Made by a program: the position numbers and the translations under genes. Positions 27,040 through 35,671 of a stretch of 40,457 nucleotides of DNA are shown in pieces; position 1 is the stretch's first letter, and each line of letters begins with the position of its first letter. The notes under the pieces are model-generated. The model saw nothing but the letters and a program-made list of their open reading frames with translations, ran no database searches and was not told the origin of the DNA. The stretch lies in the NCBI GenBank assembly GCA_002491195.1, contig DKVL01000106.1, positions 1 through 40,457 of the forward strand. The letters are read 5' to 3'. Source of the DNA: Lachnospiraceae bacterium UBA7179. GTDB taxonomy: Bacteria > Bacillota > Clostridia > Lachnospirales > Lachnospiraceae.

Positions 27040-27263
27040 CGCAGCAGCGCTGCTATCTTCTCGCTGGCAGCTCACGGAGCAGACTTTGGGAGTCGCTGTA
27101 ACGTTCGCCGGCAGCTACGCCTTAGTAACTTATTTCCTCTGCGCAGGTCCGCGTTATCAAGCAGGGGATAACCTTCTTTGCTACTTGCGTGCCACTGTGC
27201 AATTGACTTGTTGCGCTGGGCACATGCTGCAAAGCTGCTAATTTCCTTGCGTGCCACTGTGCA
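27040..27263. repeat. noncoding stretch with short direct repeats
   Basis: The 403-base gap between the GH3 stop and the chemoreceptor start contains an 18-base exact direct repeat, CTTGCGTGCCACTGTGCA, at 27184-27201 and 27246-27263 (62 bases apart). There are also several GC-rich hairpin-forming pieces (GCGCAGCAGCGCTGC at 27040-27054). It is GC-richer than other spacers here and has no convincing gene; small frames on both strands lack ribosome sites. It may be a member of a dispersed intergenic repeat family. Confidence 0.45.
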
Positions 27264-27268
27264 TAAAA

Positions 27269-27296
27269 ACAGCACTTATCCAAAGATAAGTGCTGT
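27269..27296 (-). terminator. rho-independent terminator of the GH3 operon
   Basis: A perfect 12-bp stem (27269-27280 with 27285-27296) and a 4-base loop, followed on the minus strand by TTTTTATG, 20 bases past the GH3 stop codon. Confidence 0.9.
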
Positions 27297-27315
27297 CCTA
27301 AAAATATGATATCTG

Positions 27316-29448
27316 CTAATTAATCTGCAGCAACTGCGGATTTCTTCCTGTCAGCGCGCAGCTTCTCGCATCAGGCTGCGAGCCGCCGATGCTGATCTCA
27401 TAACCCTCCGCGATGTATTCCGCGACTCCATTCTCATCAAAGAGCCAGAATGCCTCCGGCGGCAGTTTCATCGTCAGTGTCTTCTCCTCCCCTGCCTTCA
27501 AATCGACCTTCCTGATTCCCTTAAGCTGAGCGTTCGGCGCATCTTCCCGCTTGGCCTTCACATACGCCTGCACGGTCTCCGTGCCGTCCATTGCACCTGT
27601 GTTCTTTACTGTAACGCGAATCTCCACACCCTGCCTGATATCCGGTGCCCCCACAAATGCAGCATTGCTGTAATCAAACGTTGTGTAAGAGAGACCATAT
27701 CCGAACGGATAGAGCGCCTCCTGTTTCATGTACCGGTAGGTACGCCCCTTCATGGAATAATCCTCAAAATCAGGCAGCTCCTCCGTTGTCCTGTAAAACG
27801 TGACCGGCAGTTTTCCCTGCGGATTTGCCTCTCCGAACAGGATATCCGCGATCGCCTTCCCGCCCTGCGCGCCGGGATACCAGCCCTGCACAATAGCGTC
27901 GAGATGCTCCTGTTCCCAGGTGAGCGCTGTCGCACTGCCGCAGAGCACCACCAGAATTACCGGCTTTTGGTACTCCTTTGCAATCCTGAGAATATCATGC
28001 TGGATTCCCGGAAGCCTAAGATCAGGCTTGTCACCACAGCCATACTCATTGCCTGTATCGCCCTGCTCGCCCTCCAGCGTAGCATCCATGCCCATGACAG
28101 CAATGATCACATCGCTCTCCTCACAGATACCGCGCACCTCGGCACTCCTGTCATTTGCCTCCGCCAGTCTTGTCATGCGGTCCTTGTACAAATGGCAGCC
28201 CATGGAATACATCACTCTCACTTCGTCACCGACATAATCCTGTATTCCCTCCAGTACTGTCACATACCGCGATGCAGTCCCCTCGTAGTTTCCGACAAGC
28301 GCTTTCCGATTGTCTGCGTTTGGTCCGATCACACCGATCGTCCTTAGCTTTTTCTTGTCGAGCGGCAATGTATTGTTTTCATTTTTTAACAGCACAATGG
28401 ATTTGGTGGAAACCTCACGATTGAACGCTCTCATCTCTTTGGAATCCACCACAGAATACGGAATCTTGTCAAATGGATTATCTTCGTTTTTGTCAAACAC
28501 GCCAAGCTTCATGCGGGAAGTAAACAGATTAACAACCGCCTCATCAATGCGCGACTCCTCAACAAGCCCTTCTTTGACTGCCTGCACCAGATACGTAAAC
28601 AGCACTCCGCAGTTCAGGTCACATCCATTTGCCATCGCCATCGCAACGGACTCCTGCGCGTTGGAAGTCACCTTGTGCCCCTCATAAAAATCCCTGATTG
28701 CCCAGCAGTCAGAGGTCACATGTCCCTCGAATCCCCACTCATTTCGCAGGATATCGATCAACAGTTCATGGCTGCCACAGCAAGGCACACCGTTTGTCCT
28801 GTTGTAAGCTCCCATAATGGTCTCCACGTGCCCTTCCTGCACACATGCCCGAAAAGCCGGAAGATACGTCTCCCTCATATCCTGTTTCGTCACCACAGCG
28901 TCAAATTCATGGCGCAGCGATTCCGGCCCGCTGTGCACTGCAAAATGCTTTGCGCAGGCTGCGGTTTTCAGATAATTTTCATCATGCCCCTGCAGTCCCT
29001 GTATGTAACGCACGCCCAGACGGCTTGTCAGATATGGATCCTCGCCAAAAGTCTCATGTCCTCTGCCCCACCGCGGATCGCGGAAAATATTGACATTGGG
29101 CGCCCAGAATGTCAGTCCCTTATAGATATCAGTATCCTTTCCCCGCTGCTGCATGTTAAACTTCGCGCGCGCCTCCGTCGAGACTGCGTCGCCGACCTTC
29201 TCAAGCAGCTCCTCGTCAAAGGTTGCCGCCATGCCGATCGCCTGTGGAAACACGGTCGCTGTGCCCGCCCGCGCCACACCGTGAAGCGCCTCGTTCCACC
29301 AGTTATACTTCTTGACACCAAGCCGCTCAATCGCCGGCGATCTGTGAAGTGTCTGCTCCACCTTCTCCTCCAGTGTCATCTGTGCGACCAGCGCTTTTGC
29401 GCGCTCGCGGTACTCCCTCAGTTTTTCCCTGTTTTCGTTTAGCTCCAT
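27316..29448 (-). CDS. intracellular GH3 family beta-glycosidase
   Basis: A 710-residue cytosolic GH3 enzyme with the N-terminal (beta/alpha)8 domain, alpha/beta sandwich domain and C-terminal fibronectin-III-like domain. Motifs are NEALHGVARAG (52-62), DPRWGRGHETFGEDPYL (124-140), KHFAVHSGPE, and the nucleophile D247 in VTSDCWAIRDF; VMGMDATLEGEQGD probably holds the acid/base Glu. This arrangement belongs to the branch with beta-glucosidases and beta-xylosidases, so glucose versus xylose specificity is open. It would hydrolyse imported oligosaccharides that the phosphorylases leave. The ATG at 29448 has GGAGG 6 bases upstream; an upstream frame to 29559 overlaps the MATE gene and is rejected. 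It is the last gene of a four-gene run. Confidence 0.93.
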   Translation of the reverse strand: MELNENREKLREYRERAKALVAQMTLEEKVEQTLHRSPAIERLGVKKYNWWNEALHGVARAGTATVFPQAIGMAATFDEELLEKVGDAVSTEARAKFNMQQRGKDTDIYKGLTFWAPNVNIFRDPRWGRGHETFGEDPYLTSRLGVRYIQGLQGHDENYLKTAACAKHFAVHSGPESLRHEFDAVVTKQDMRETYLPAFRACVQEGHVETIMGAYNRTNGVPCCGSHELLIDILRNEWGFEGHVTSDCWAIRDFYEGHKVTSNAQESVAMAMANGCDLNCGVLFTYLVQAVKEGLVEESRIDEAVVNLFTSRMKLGVFDKNEDNPFDKIPYSVVDSKEMRAFNREVSTKSIVLLKNENNTLPLDKKKLRTIGVIGPNADNRKALVGNYEGTASRYVTVLEGIQDYVGDEVRVMYSMGCHLYKDRMTRLAEANDRSAEVRGICEESDVIIAVMGMDATLEGEQGDTGNEYGCGDKPDLRLPGIQHDILRIAKEYQKPVILVVLCGSATALTWEQEHLDAIVQGWYPGAQGGKAIADILFGEANPQGKLPVTFYRTTEELPDFEDYSMKGRTYRYMKQEALYPFGYGLSYTTFDYSNAAFVGAPDIRQGVEIRVTVKNTGAMDGTETVQAYVKAKREDAPNAQLKGIRKVDLKAGEEKTLTMKLPPEAFWLFDENGVAEYIAEGYEISIGGSQPDARSCALTGRNPQLLQIN

Positions 29449-29480
29449 AAAAACCTCCATCATAATATACGCTGCCACTT

Positions 29481-30869
29481 TTATCTGTTCATCTGCATTC
29501 GCAGCTTTTTGATCACATGCAGATACGCCGGTATCAAAAAGCAATCTGCAAAAAGCCACGCAAGCGGATTTGCCAGAATCACACAGAGATATCCAAAATG
29601 CGGCACCAGGATAAAACCAGCGATCGCCCTTGCAAACATCTCTGCGACACCAGCCAGAATTGCAAATGTCGAGAATCCCAATCCCTGTATCATAAAGCGG
29701 ACAATATTAACCAGTGCCAGAAGAATATACGCCGCTGAGTTTGCCACAACAAAATAATAAATATAGGTGATGATTTCGTCTGAAGGACTGTCGAGGAAAA
29801 GCAGCGCCACTTTTTTCCCCAATACCACCATAAACAGAAATGCTATTACCGCATACGCAATTCCAAGCTTGATACAATCCTTTAACCCTTTGTCAATCCT
29901 GTCCAGTTTTCCCGCGCCGACATTCTGACCGCCAAAGGTTGCCATTGTCGAACCCATCGCATCAAACGGACAGCATGCAAGCATACTGATCCTGCTTCCT
30001 GCTGTCACCGAGGCGACGATCACCTCTCCCATTGAGTTTACCGCCGCCTGTAAGATAACACTTCCGATTGCCGTAATGGAATACTGTAATCCCATCGGTA
30101 CACCCATCGAGCAGAGTTTGACGATATGGCTGCCGCTGAAGCGCCAGTCTTCTCTCTGAATGGCAAGGGACTGATACTTTTTTGTCATATAGATCAGACA
30201 GATCATGCCCGAAACCGCCTGTGAAATGACAGTGGCCAGTCCCGCCCCGCGCACACCAAGCGGCGACACAAGCAAGAGATCCAATATAACATTCAACACT
30301 GATGAAAAAACCAAAAATACGACAGGTGTGACGCTATCGCCGAGCGAGCGGAGAATCCCTGATACCAGGTTGTACAAAAACGCCGCCGGGATACCCATAA
30401 ATATGATAAATATATACGAATACGCCTGATCCAGAATTGCCTCCGGTGTGTCCATCGCAATCAAGATCTGCCTTGTAAACATTCCGACAACCACTGTGAT
30501 GACCACAGCAAACGCAGCCGCTGCCATAGCGCCATTTGTGATATACTTTTTCAGATTGGAAAAATCCTTTGCGCCGAACGTCTGTGCCACAGGGATCGCA
30601 AAGCCGTTGCAGACACCGATACAAAAGCCCAAGATCATAAAATTGATGGATCCTGTCGAACCGACTGCCGCAAGCGCGTCCACACCAAGTTTTTTGCCGA
30701 CTATGATAGAGTCCACCATATTGTACATCTGCTGAAAAATCAGACCAAATAAAAGCGGCAGGCCAAATCCCAGAATCAGCTTCAACGGTTTGCCATCTGT
30801 CATGTCTTTTGTGCCGTTCAGACTCTTCAAAATGCCTGCCCACGAAAATCTGTTTTTTGTCTCCTCCAT
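29481..30869 (-). CDS. MATE family cation-coupled exporter
   Basis: A 462-residue inner-membrane protein with about twelve hydrophobic helices in two homologous halves. The opening helix and loop (GLPLLFGLIFQQMYNMVDSI, then GVDALAAVGSTGSINF) and QTFGAKDFSNLKKYI are typical of MATE transporters. It should exchange Na+ or H+ for an organic cation or other small molecule. A GAGGAG site precedes the ATG by 7 bases. It lies 35 bases after the amidohydrolase stop and 32 bases before the GH3 start, so it is in the same transcription unit. The substrate is unknown. The setting with amidohydrolase and GH3 suggests export of a deconjugated product, but this is only a guess. Confidence 0.93.
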   Translation of the reverse strand: MEETKNRFSWAGILKSLNGTKDMTDGKPLKLILGFGLPLLFGLIFQQMYNMVDSIIVGKKLGVDALAAVGSTGSINFMILGFCIGVCNGFAIPVAQTFGAKDFSNLKKYITNGAMAAAAFAVVITVVVGMFTRQILIAMDTPEAILDQAYSYIFIIFMGIPAAFLYNLVSGILRSLGDSVTPVVFLVFSSVLNVILDLLLVSPLGVRGAGLATVISQAVSGMICLIYMTKKYQSLAIQREDWRFSGSHIVKLCSMGVPMGLQYSITAIGSVILQAAVNSMGEVIVASVTAGSRISMLACCPFDAMGSTMATFGGQNVGAGKLDRIDKGLKDCIKLGIAYAVIAFLFMVVLGKKVALLFLDSPSDEIITYIYYFVVANSAAYILLALVNIVRFMIQGLGFSTFAILAGVAEMFARAIAGFILVPHFGYLCVILANPLAWLFADCFLIPAYLHVIKKLRMQMNR

Positions 30870-30904
30870 AACAGTACTCCTCTTTTTTCTTTCGGCTGCT
30901 CCAC

Positions 30905-32077
30905 TTATTGGTGTTCTTCCAGCCAGCGGACCGCACAGTGCGCAAAACAGGCGGATCCGATCGGACAGACATCCTCATTGAACCGAACCTTCGGATTGTG
31001 GGCCGGGGCATCCCCCCGCTCATCCATATACCCTGCCGAAAGATACATATATACGCTGGGAACTTTCTTAGCAATGGCCGCAAAGTCCTCGGAAGCACTC
31101 GCTGACGTATTGGGAACGGGTGTCAGTCCTGGAATCGGCAGTTCTTTCATATAGCCCACCACCTCGTCCGTCATGGCAGGATCACAGACCAGCGGCGGCA
31201 CCTCCGAGATCATCTCAATCTCCGCCGCTCCCCCAAATACCTCTGCAGTCCTTTGGACAACCTCCTTCAGCCGCTGAACCAGTTTCTCGCGGCTGGCGCT
31301 GTCATTCGTGCGCAAAGTTCCCTGGAGAATGGCAGTATCAGGGATGATATTGGGTGCTGACCCTGCTGAAAAATTGCCAATGGTCAACACACAGGCTTTG
31401 CTGGGATCTGCCTCCCGGGCAATCAGTGATTCCAAGGCAAGATAAACATGGACGCCGATATTGATCGGATCGATAGAACTGTGTGGATAGGCACCATGAG
31501 CCCCCCGACCATGAATCGTGATCCGGAATCCATCCACAGAGTACATCATAGTTCCGCCATTGTTATACATGAACAGGCCCACTGGCATTCTGCCGGAGCC
31601 AACATGATATGCTATGGCTGCATCGACACCCTCCAGTATCCCATTCTGTATCATATCCTTTGCGCCCTCAAACGTTTCTTCCGCAGTCTGGAACATAAAA
31701 CGAACTTTGCCAGACAGCATGGATTCCTTTTCCTTTAGCATCTTTGCCGCTGTCAGCAGCATCGCTGTGTGGAAATCGTGGCCGCAGGTATGCGCCTCCG
31801 TGCCAGTTGGGCAGGAAAAGCTTTCGCCGCTTTCCTCAGGCATGGGCAAAGCATCCATATCCGCCCTCAGCAGGAGCGTTCTGCCTCCTTCCCGTCCCAG
31901 CTCTGCAGTCACTCCATGCCCGCAGGGCTGCGGATTGAGACCATATCCTTTCAGCTGATCCATAACATAATTTTGTCCTTTTGGCATATGCAGCCCCACC
32001 TCCGCGTTGCTGTGCAGCCAGCGGCGGTGGGTGACTGTTTCCTCACGCAGTTCCAGTGCCCGTTTATAAAAATCCAT
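30905..32077 (-). CDS. M20D family metal-dependent amidohydrolase
   Basis: A 390-residue cytosolic hydrolase of the hippurate hydrolase/N-acyl-amino-acid amidohydrolase group. The dinuclear metal site is recognisable: C98 and H100 in HTCGHDFH, E133-E134 in TAEETFEGA, the His in AYHVGS, and the C-terminal His in APAHNPKVRF. The dimerisation (lid) domain starts near GFRITIHGRGAHGAYPH. It would cleave an acyl or aryl group from an amino acid or related amide. The second in-frame ATG (32077) is chosen because AGGAGGT is 6 bases from it and touches the first one. The ribosome site follows directly on the stop of the chemoreceptor gene, indicating coupled expression. Confidence 0.92.
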   Translation of the reverse strand: MDFYKRALELREETVTHRRWLHSNAEVGLHMPKGQNYVMDQLKGYGLNPQPCGHGVTAELGREGGRTLLLRADMDALPMPEESGESFSCPTGTEAHTCGHDFHTAMLLTAAKMLKEKESMLSGKVRFMFQTAEETFEGAKDMIQNGILEGVDAAIAYHVGSGRMPVGLFMYNNGGTMMYSVDGFRITIHGRGAHGAYPHSSIDPINIGVHVYLALESLIAREADPSKACVLTIGNFSAGSAPNIIPDTAILQGTLRTNDSASREKLVQRLKEVVQRTAEVFGGAAEIEMISEVPPLVCDPAMTDEVVGYMKELPIPGLTPVPNTSASASEDFAAIAKKVPSVYMYLSAGYMDERGDAPAHNPKVRFNEDVCPIGSACFAHCAVRWLEEHQ

Positions 32078-32088
32078 AATCATACCTC

Positions 32089-33795
32089 CTACTGTCTGGC
32101 AGGACTGTTCTTAAGCTTAAATTTTCCTACAAGCGTCTTCATGATCTGTGACTGGCTGGACAGTTCTTCGCTTGCAGCCGCGCTTTCCTCTGCAGTTGCC
32201 GAGTTTGTCTGTACAACATCGGAGATCTGGTCCATTCCGATCGTGACCTGGGAGATGGAATACGCCTGTTCGCTGCTGGCCTCTGAGATCTGTCCGATAA
32301 TTCCTGTCATCTCATTGACATCGTTTACCGCATCAAGCAGAGACTGCGCGGTATCGTCCACGATCTGCTTTCCGTTTTCTACGACCTTTAACGAATTTTC
32401 AATCAGATCAGCAATATTCTTGGATGCCTCTCCGCTTTTATTTGCCAGACTGCGGACTTCGTCAGCCACTACGGCAAACCCTTTTCCGGCAACGCCTGCG
32501 CGGGCAGCTTCCACGGCAGCGTTCAGAGCCAGGATATTCGTCTGCAGCGCGATATCTTCAATAGTCTTTATGATTTTACCAATCTCATTAGAACTGCTGC
32601 TGATATCCTCCATTGCCTGTATCATCTGCTGCATTTTTTCGTTGCTCACGTTCATTTTCGTGCTGACACTTCCTGCTGTTTCCTCTGCCTGCTGCGCATT
32701 GTCTGCATTCTGTTTCACCTTGTCGGAGATTTCGTTGATGGTCGCGACGAGTTCCTGCACGGCGCTCGCCTGCTCACTCGTTCCCTGGGCAAGAGCCTGT
32801 GCGCCGTCCGATACCTGCTCTGCGCCTCCGGCAACCTGAGCGGAGCTCTGGCTGATCTGGCGCATCGTGTCGTTGAGCTTTTCTGCGATCCCACGGAAAG
32901 AGACCAGCACCGGATGGAAACTGCCTGTATATTCTGCTTCACAGATAGAATCCACCGTAAGATCTCCTTTCGCCATCTTAGCCAGGAATTTATTCTCATC
33001 ATCAATTATCATCCGAAGCTTATAGATCAGTCTGCCTACCTGCGCAGCCAAAACTCCCAGTTCATCCTTAGAAGCATAGGAAATCGCTACATTCAGATCA
33101 CCCTCTGCCATTTTTAACATGGCATTTTCGATTTCGGATATAGGAGTCTTAATCGAACGTATCACCACAAATGAGAAAAAGACTCCCACAAGGATTATAA
33201 CAAGGATCACTATTGTCATAACTCTTGTAGCAGTACTGTAAAGGAAAGAGCTTTCCTCCGCCGCATTGTCACTGCCTTCTGTATTATAAGTAATAATGTC
33301 ATTAAAGGCACTGTTCAAGGAGTTATAGAGCTCTACACATTCCCCTTCCAGAATCGCGCGGGCTTCCTCTTTGCGTCCTTGTCTGGCTAATGCCATCATT
33401 TCTTCATCCGCTTCATTGTATTGTGTCCAGAAATGCATTGCATTATCATAGAAAGCCCTTTCCTCCGCATCGATCAATCCCCCATATGTGGCTAAGAGAG
33501 CCGCCATATCTTCTTTTTCCTTCTGGAGATACTGGAGGCTGGATGCTTCCACGTCAGCAGAAATAGCGGTAAGGTACCCTAATTCATTGAGACGGATGTT
33601 AGAAATGGTAGCGCTCATTTCCCTTGCCGTATCAATACTTGGAAGCCAGCTTGTTGAAATATCAATGGTCATTTCGTTCATCTGTCCCATAAGATTGAAT
33701 GACATGCCGCCAATGATAAACATGCCAATCAGCGCGACTCCTATCAGGATATAAAGCTTTAATCTGATTTTTAAGTTTCGTATAATGTGAATCAT
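32089..33795 (-). CDS. methyl-accepting chemotaxis protein with four-helix-bundle sensor
   Basis: A 568-residue chemoreceptor. Helix 1 is at about 12-33 (LYILIGVALIGMFIIGGMSF). The extracellular part of about 150 residues is all-helical, like the 4HB_MCP sensor family (NLMGQMNEMTIDISTSWLPS; TYGGLIDAEERAFYDNAM). Helix 2 is near 188-208, followed by one or two HAMP units (EIENAMLKMAEGDLNVAI) and a signalling domain with tip LQTNILALNAAVEAARAGVA and GKGFAVVADEVRSLANKS. The ATG at 33795 is preferred: it has a GGGGATTGGGA-type site, and the frame extension to 33834 has none. It heads the run with the amidohydrolase, MATE and GH3 genes. Confidence 0.93.
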   Translation of the reverse strand: MIHIIRNLKIRLKLYILIGVALIGMFIIGGMSFNLMGQMNEMTIDISTSWLPSIDTAREMSATISNIRLNELGYLTAISADVEASSLQYLQKEKEDMAALLATYGGLIDAEERAFYDNAMHFWTQYNEADEEMMALARQGRKEEARAILEGECVELYNSLNSAFNDIITYNTEGSDNAAEESSFLYSTATRVMTIVILVIILVGVFFSFVVIRSIKTPISEIENAMLKMAEGDLNVAISYASKDELGVLAAQVGRLIYKLRMIIDDENKFLAKMAKGDLTVDSICEAEYTGSFHPVLVSFRGIAEKLNDTMRQISQSSAQVAGGAEQVSDGAQALAQGTSEQASAVQELVATINEISDKVKQNADNAQQAEETAGSVSTKMNVSNEKMQQMIQAMEDISSSSNEIGKIIKTIEDIALQTNILALNAAVEAARAGVAGKGFAVVADEVRSLANKSGEASKNIADLIENSLKVVENGKQIVDDTAQSLLDAVNDVNEMTGIIGQISEASSEQAYSISQVTIGMDQISDVVQTNSATAEESAAASEELSSQSQIMKTLVGKFKLKNSPARQ

Positions 33796-33928
33796 GTTCC
33801 CAATCCCCTTTTGTGTTATAATCTTTTTTATCATTTTATGTGTTTGTATCTGCTTTAAATGGCACCACCCTTCCGCATAAAATGGATAGCAGGCATCATT
33901 CCTGCAAATCTCTTAATTATAATATTCT

Positions 33929-33957
33929 ATTATACTAAATGAATCGCGTTTATTCAA
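33929..33957 (-). promoter_or_regulatory. sigma-A promoter of the chemoreceptor-amidohydrolase-MATE-GH3 run
   Basis: Minus-strand TTGAAT (complement of 33952-33957) and TATAAT (complement of 33929-33934), spaced by 17 bases. A 17-base inverted repeat TGAATCGCGTTTATTCA (33940-33956) fills the spacer and part of the -35 box, the right place for a repressor. The leader is about 130 bases. Confidence 0.7.
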
Positions 33958-33985
33958 GCATATCTGATCGATTGAAAATAACACA

Positions 33986-34014
33986 GTTACAGTTCAGCAA
34001 GGCTGAACTGTAAC
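33986..34014. repeat. dispersed hairpin repeat, perfect copy
   Basis: GTTACAGTTCAGC-AAG-GCTGAACTGTAAC is a perfect 13-bp stem with a 3-base loop, between the small membrane protein (34047-34571) and the chemoreceptor promoter. It could end the two-component operon, although no strong T-run follows. The same sequence occurs imperfectly at 4004-4024 and as a half copy at 8176-8191. Confidence 0.7.
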
Positions 34015-34046
34015 TTAACACATGATTAAAAGAACGGCTTACAATC

Positions 34047-34571
34047 TTAATATAACAGTTTGTTCCCCTTCTCACAGATCTCATAAATCTCATCGTATTT
34101 TTCTTCGATCAACGGCGTGAGTTTTTCCGTCTGTTTCCCCACAATCTTTTTATATAGAAAATACGGAAAGATCCAGCCCAGAAATCCCGGTATGGCAAGC
34201 AGAATACATAGAATATAATATGGCGGCCGGGCTGTCACCGCAAATGTGGAACCTGCCATAAATGCAGTTCCGATCACTCCGAGAACAATCGCATAAGCCG
34301 TTGCCGCAGATGTTTTCCTCTGCTCCAGCGTCTGTATCTGGGCAATACATGCCTCAAAATTTCGCTGCAGTCTGGTAAGTTCCGCTTTATTGAGGATCTT
34401 CCGGTCACGCTTCAACCGGATTACTGTCTTCTGACCACCAACACTTTTCCCTCCCATACTGTCATTTACTTCCCAACCAAAATTCTCATACCCATCCAAC
34501 AGCAATGCGACCATACTGCTGTCCGCTACAATCTCTTTATATTCATATCCTACATAATTTCTTTCTTCCAT
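34047..34571 (-). CDS. small two-helix membrane protein of unknown function
   Basis: A 174-residue protein. A soluble N-terminal segment (about 1-60) contains GYEYKEIVADSSMVALLLDGYENFGWE, in two parts, which reads like a short alpha/beta domain. A coiled-coil-like helix (60-88) follows, then two transmembrane helices (about 89-112 and 118-140) and a charged cytosolic tail. The start ATG at 34571 has GGGGAAGGG about 6 bases upstream; a GTG/ATG at 34598/34595 overlapping the kinase stop is an alternative. It is the last gene of the two-component operon. I do not recognise the family; the context suggests a partner or target of the signalling system. Confidence 0.7.
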   Translation of the reverse strand: MEERNYVGYEYKEIVADSSMVALLLDGYENFGWEVNDSMGGKSVGGQKTVIRLKRDRKILNKAELTRLQRNFEACIAQIQTLEQRKTSAATAYAIVLGVIGTAFMAGSTFAVTARPPYYILCILLAIPGFLGWIFPYFLYKKIVGKQTEKLTPLIEEKYDEIYEICEKGNKLLY

Positions 34572-34594
34572 TCTTTTCCCTTCCCCCTGTTCCA

Positions 34595-35671
34595 TCACTC
34601 TGCTCCGGCCACGGGCAGCACCACAAGAAATGTGCTTCCCTTTCCTTCCTCGCTGGTGATCTGAATCTCCCCATCCATCAGCTCAAGCACCCGTTTCACC
34701 AGTGCGAGGCCAAGTCCGTTTCCCTCTGTGGAATGTGAAGTATCTCCCTGATAGAACTTGTCGAAAATGTGGTTGATGTTCTCCCTCGATATGCCGCATC
34801 CTGTATCTGTCACGGATACCCTGACATGATTTTCATCCGACGTCTGCCGTATCGTGATGTTTCCGCCCTTCTCTGTAAATTTCACTGCATTGGAGAGCAG
34901 ATTGTTCCATACCAGCTCCATCAGGCTGGCATCCGCTCTGACCATCGCCACATCCTCTATGTCCGCCTCCAGTTCGATCTCTTTCTCCTCCATTGCATCC
35001 TCAAATAAAAAAACGCTCTCGCATAACTGCCTGCACACATCATAGCTCTCTACTTCCGGCACAATCCGCTGATGTTCCAGCTTATTTAATTTTAGGATAT
35101 TGCTGATCAGAGAAGAAAGCCTTGACGCCGCGTTCTCGATCTCCTTTGCATATTCCTTTTTCTGTTCCTCTGATGCCTTCCCCACCTGCAAAAGCTGCGC
35201 GTAGTTCTTGATAATGGCAATGGGTGTTTTCATCTCATGGGACACATTGGAGACAAAATCTGTTTTCAGCGTCTCAATGCTCCCCAGTTCCTCCACCATC
35301 TTATTGAAATCCAGAATCATGACATCGAGATAATCCAGCCGGTCTGCCGTGTGGACAGTAGGGATATATACAGAGAAATCGCCTTCTGATACCTTTCTGG
35401 CTGCTTCCGCCATCATGTGCATGGGCTCCGCATAAGTATTTTTGATCCTCTGTCTGGCAAACAGCGTAAGCCCCACCGCCACCATTCCCCAGTACAGGAT
35501 CGGGAGCGTCGACTTGACAAAGGAATTCCATTGCAATTTCTCCATCATTATGATCAGCCCCGAATGAAAACCGGACATCAGCAGAAGGGTTCCCCAGTAA
35601 ATGGCCAAAAGTGAAAGCGCAAAGCGTCGTTCCTTTATTTGTTCATAATCATTTCGTTTCTTCCCTCTCAT
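34595..35671 (-). CDS. sensor histidine kinase (HisKA type)
   Basis: A 358-residue membrane kinase with two helices (about 18-42 and 55-73) and almost no extracellular loop (about 12 residues). It therefore probably senses within the membrane or through a partner protein. HAMP spans about 75-130; HisKA contains H145 in DFVSNVSHEMKTPIAII. The HATPase domain has NNLLSNAVKFTEKGG (N-box), DTGCGIS (G1), FDKFYQGD (F-box) and GNGLGLALVKRVLEL (G2). The ATG overlaps the stop codon of the response regulator (ATGA), so they are translationally coupled. The short-loop architecture is typical of Firmicutes intramembrane-sensing kinases linked to envelope stress and to accessory membrane proteins. Confidence 0.94.
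   Translation of the reverse strand: MRGKKRNDYEQIKERRFALSLLAIYWGTLLLMSGFHSGLIIMMEKLQWNSFVKSTLPILYWGMVAVGLTLFARQRIKNTYAEPMHMMAEAARKVSEGDFSVYIPTVHTADRLDYLDVMILDFNKMVEELGSIETLKTDFVSNVSHEMKTPIAIIKNYAQLLQVGKASEEQKKEYAKEIENAASRLSSLISNILKLNKLEHQRIVPEVESYDVCRQLCESVFLFEDAMEEKEIELEADIEDVAMVRADASLMELVWNNLLSNAVKFTEKGGNITIRQTSDENHVRVSVTDTGCGISRENINHIFDKFYQGDTSHSTEGNGLGLALVKRVLELMDGEIQITSEEGKGSTFLVVLPVAGAE

Noticed and set aside
27184..27263. CRISPR array
   Set aside because: Only two copies of an 18-base repeat, no regular spacer series and no cas genes.
27072..27275. Small frames in the spacer between GH3 and the second chemoreceptor
   Set aside because: No ribosome sites on either strand, and the direct repeats fall inside them; better explained as noncoding repeat sequence.
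30334..31098. 254-codon minus-strand frame overlapping MATE and amidohydrolase genes
   Set aside because: Out of frame with two strongly supported genes and spans their junction.
33835..33928. c-di-GMP riboswitch in the chemoreceptor leader
   Set aside because: The leader has only a small GCAGG/CCTGC stem and lacks the conserved GEMM core.
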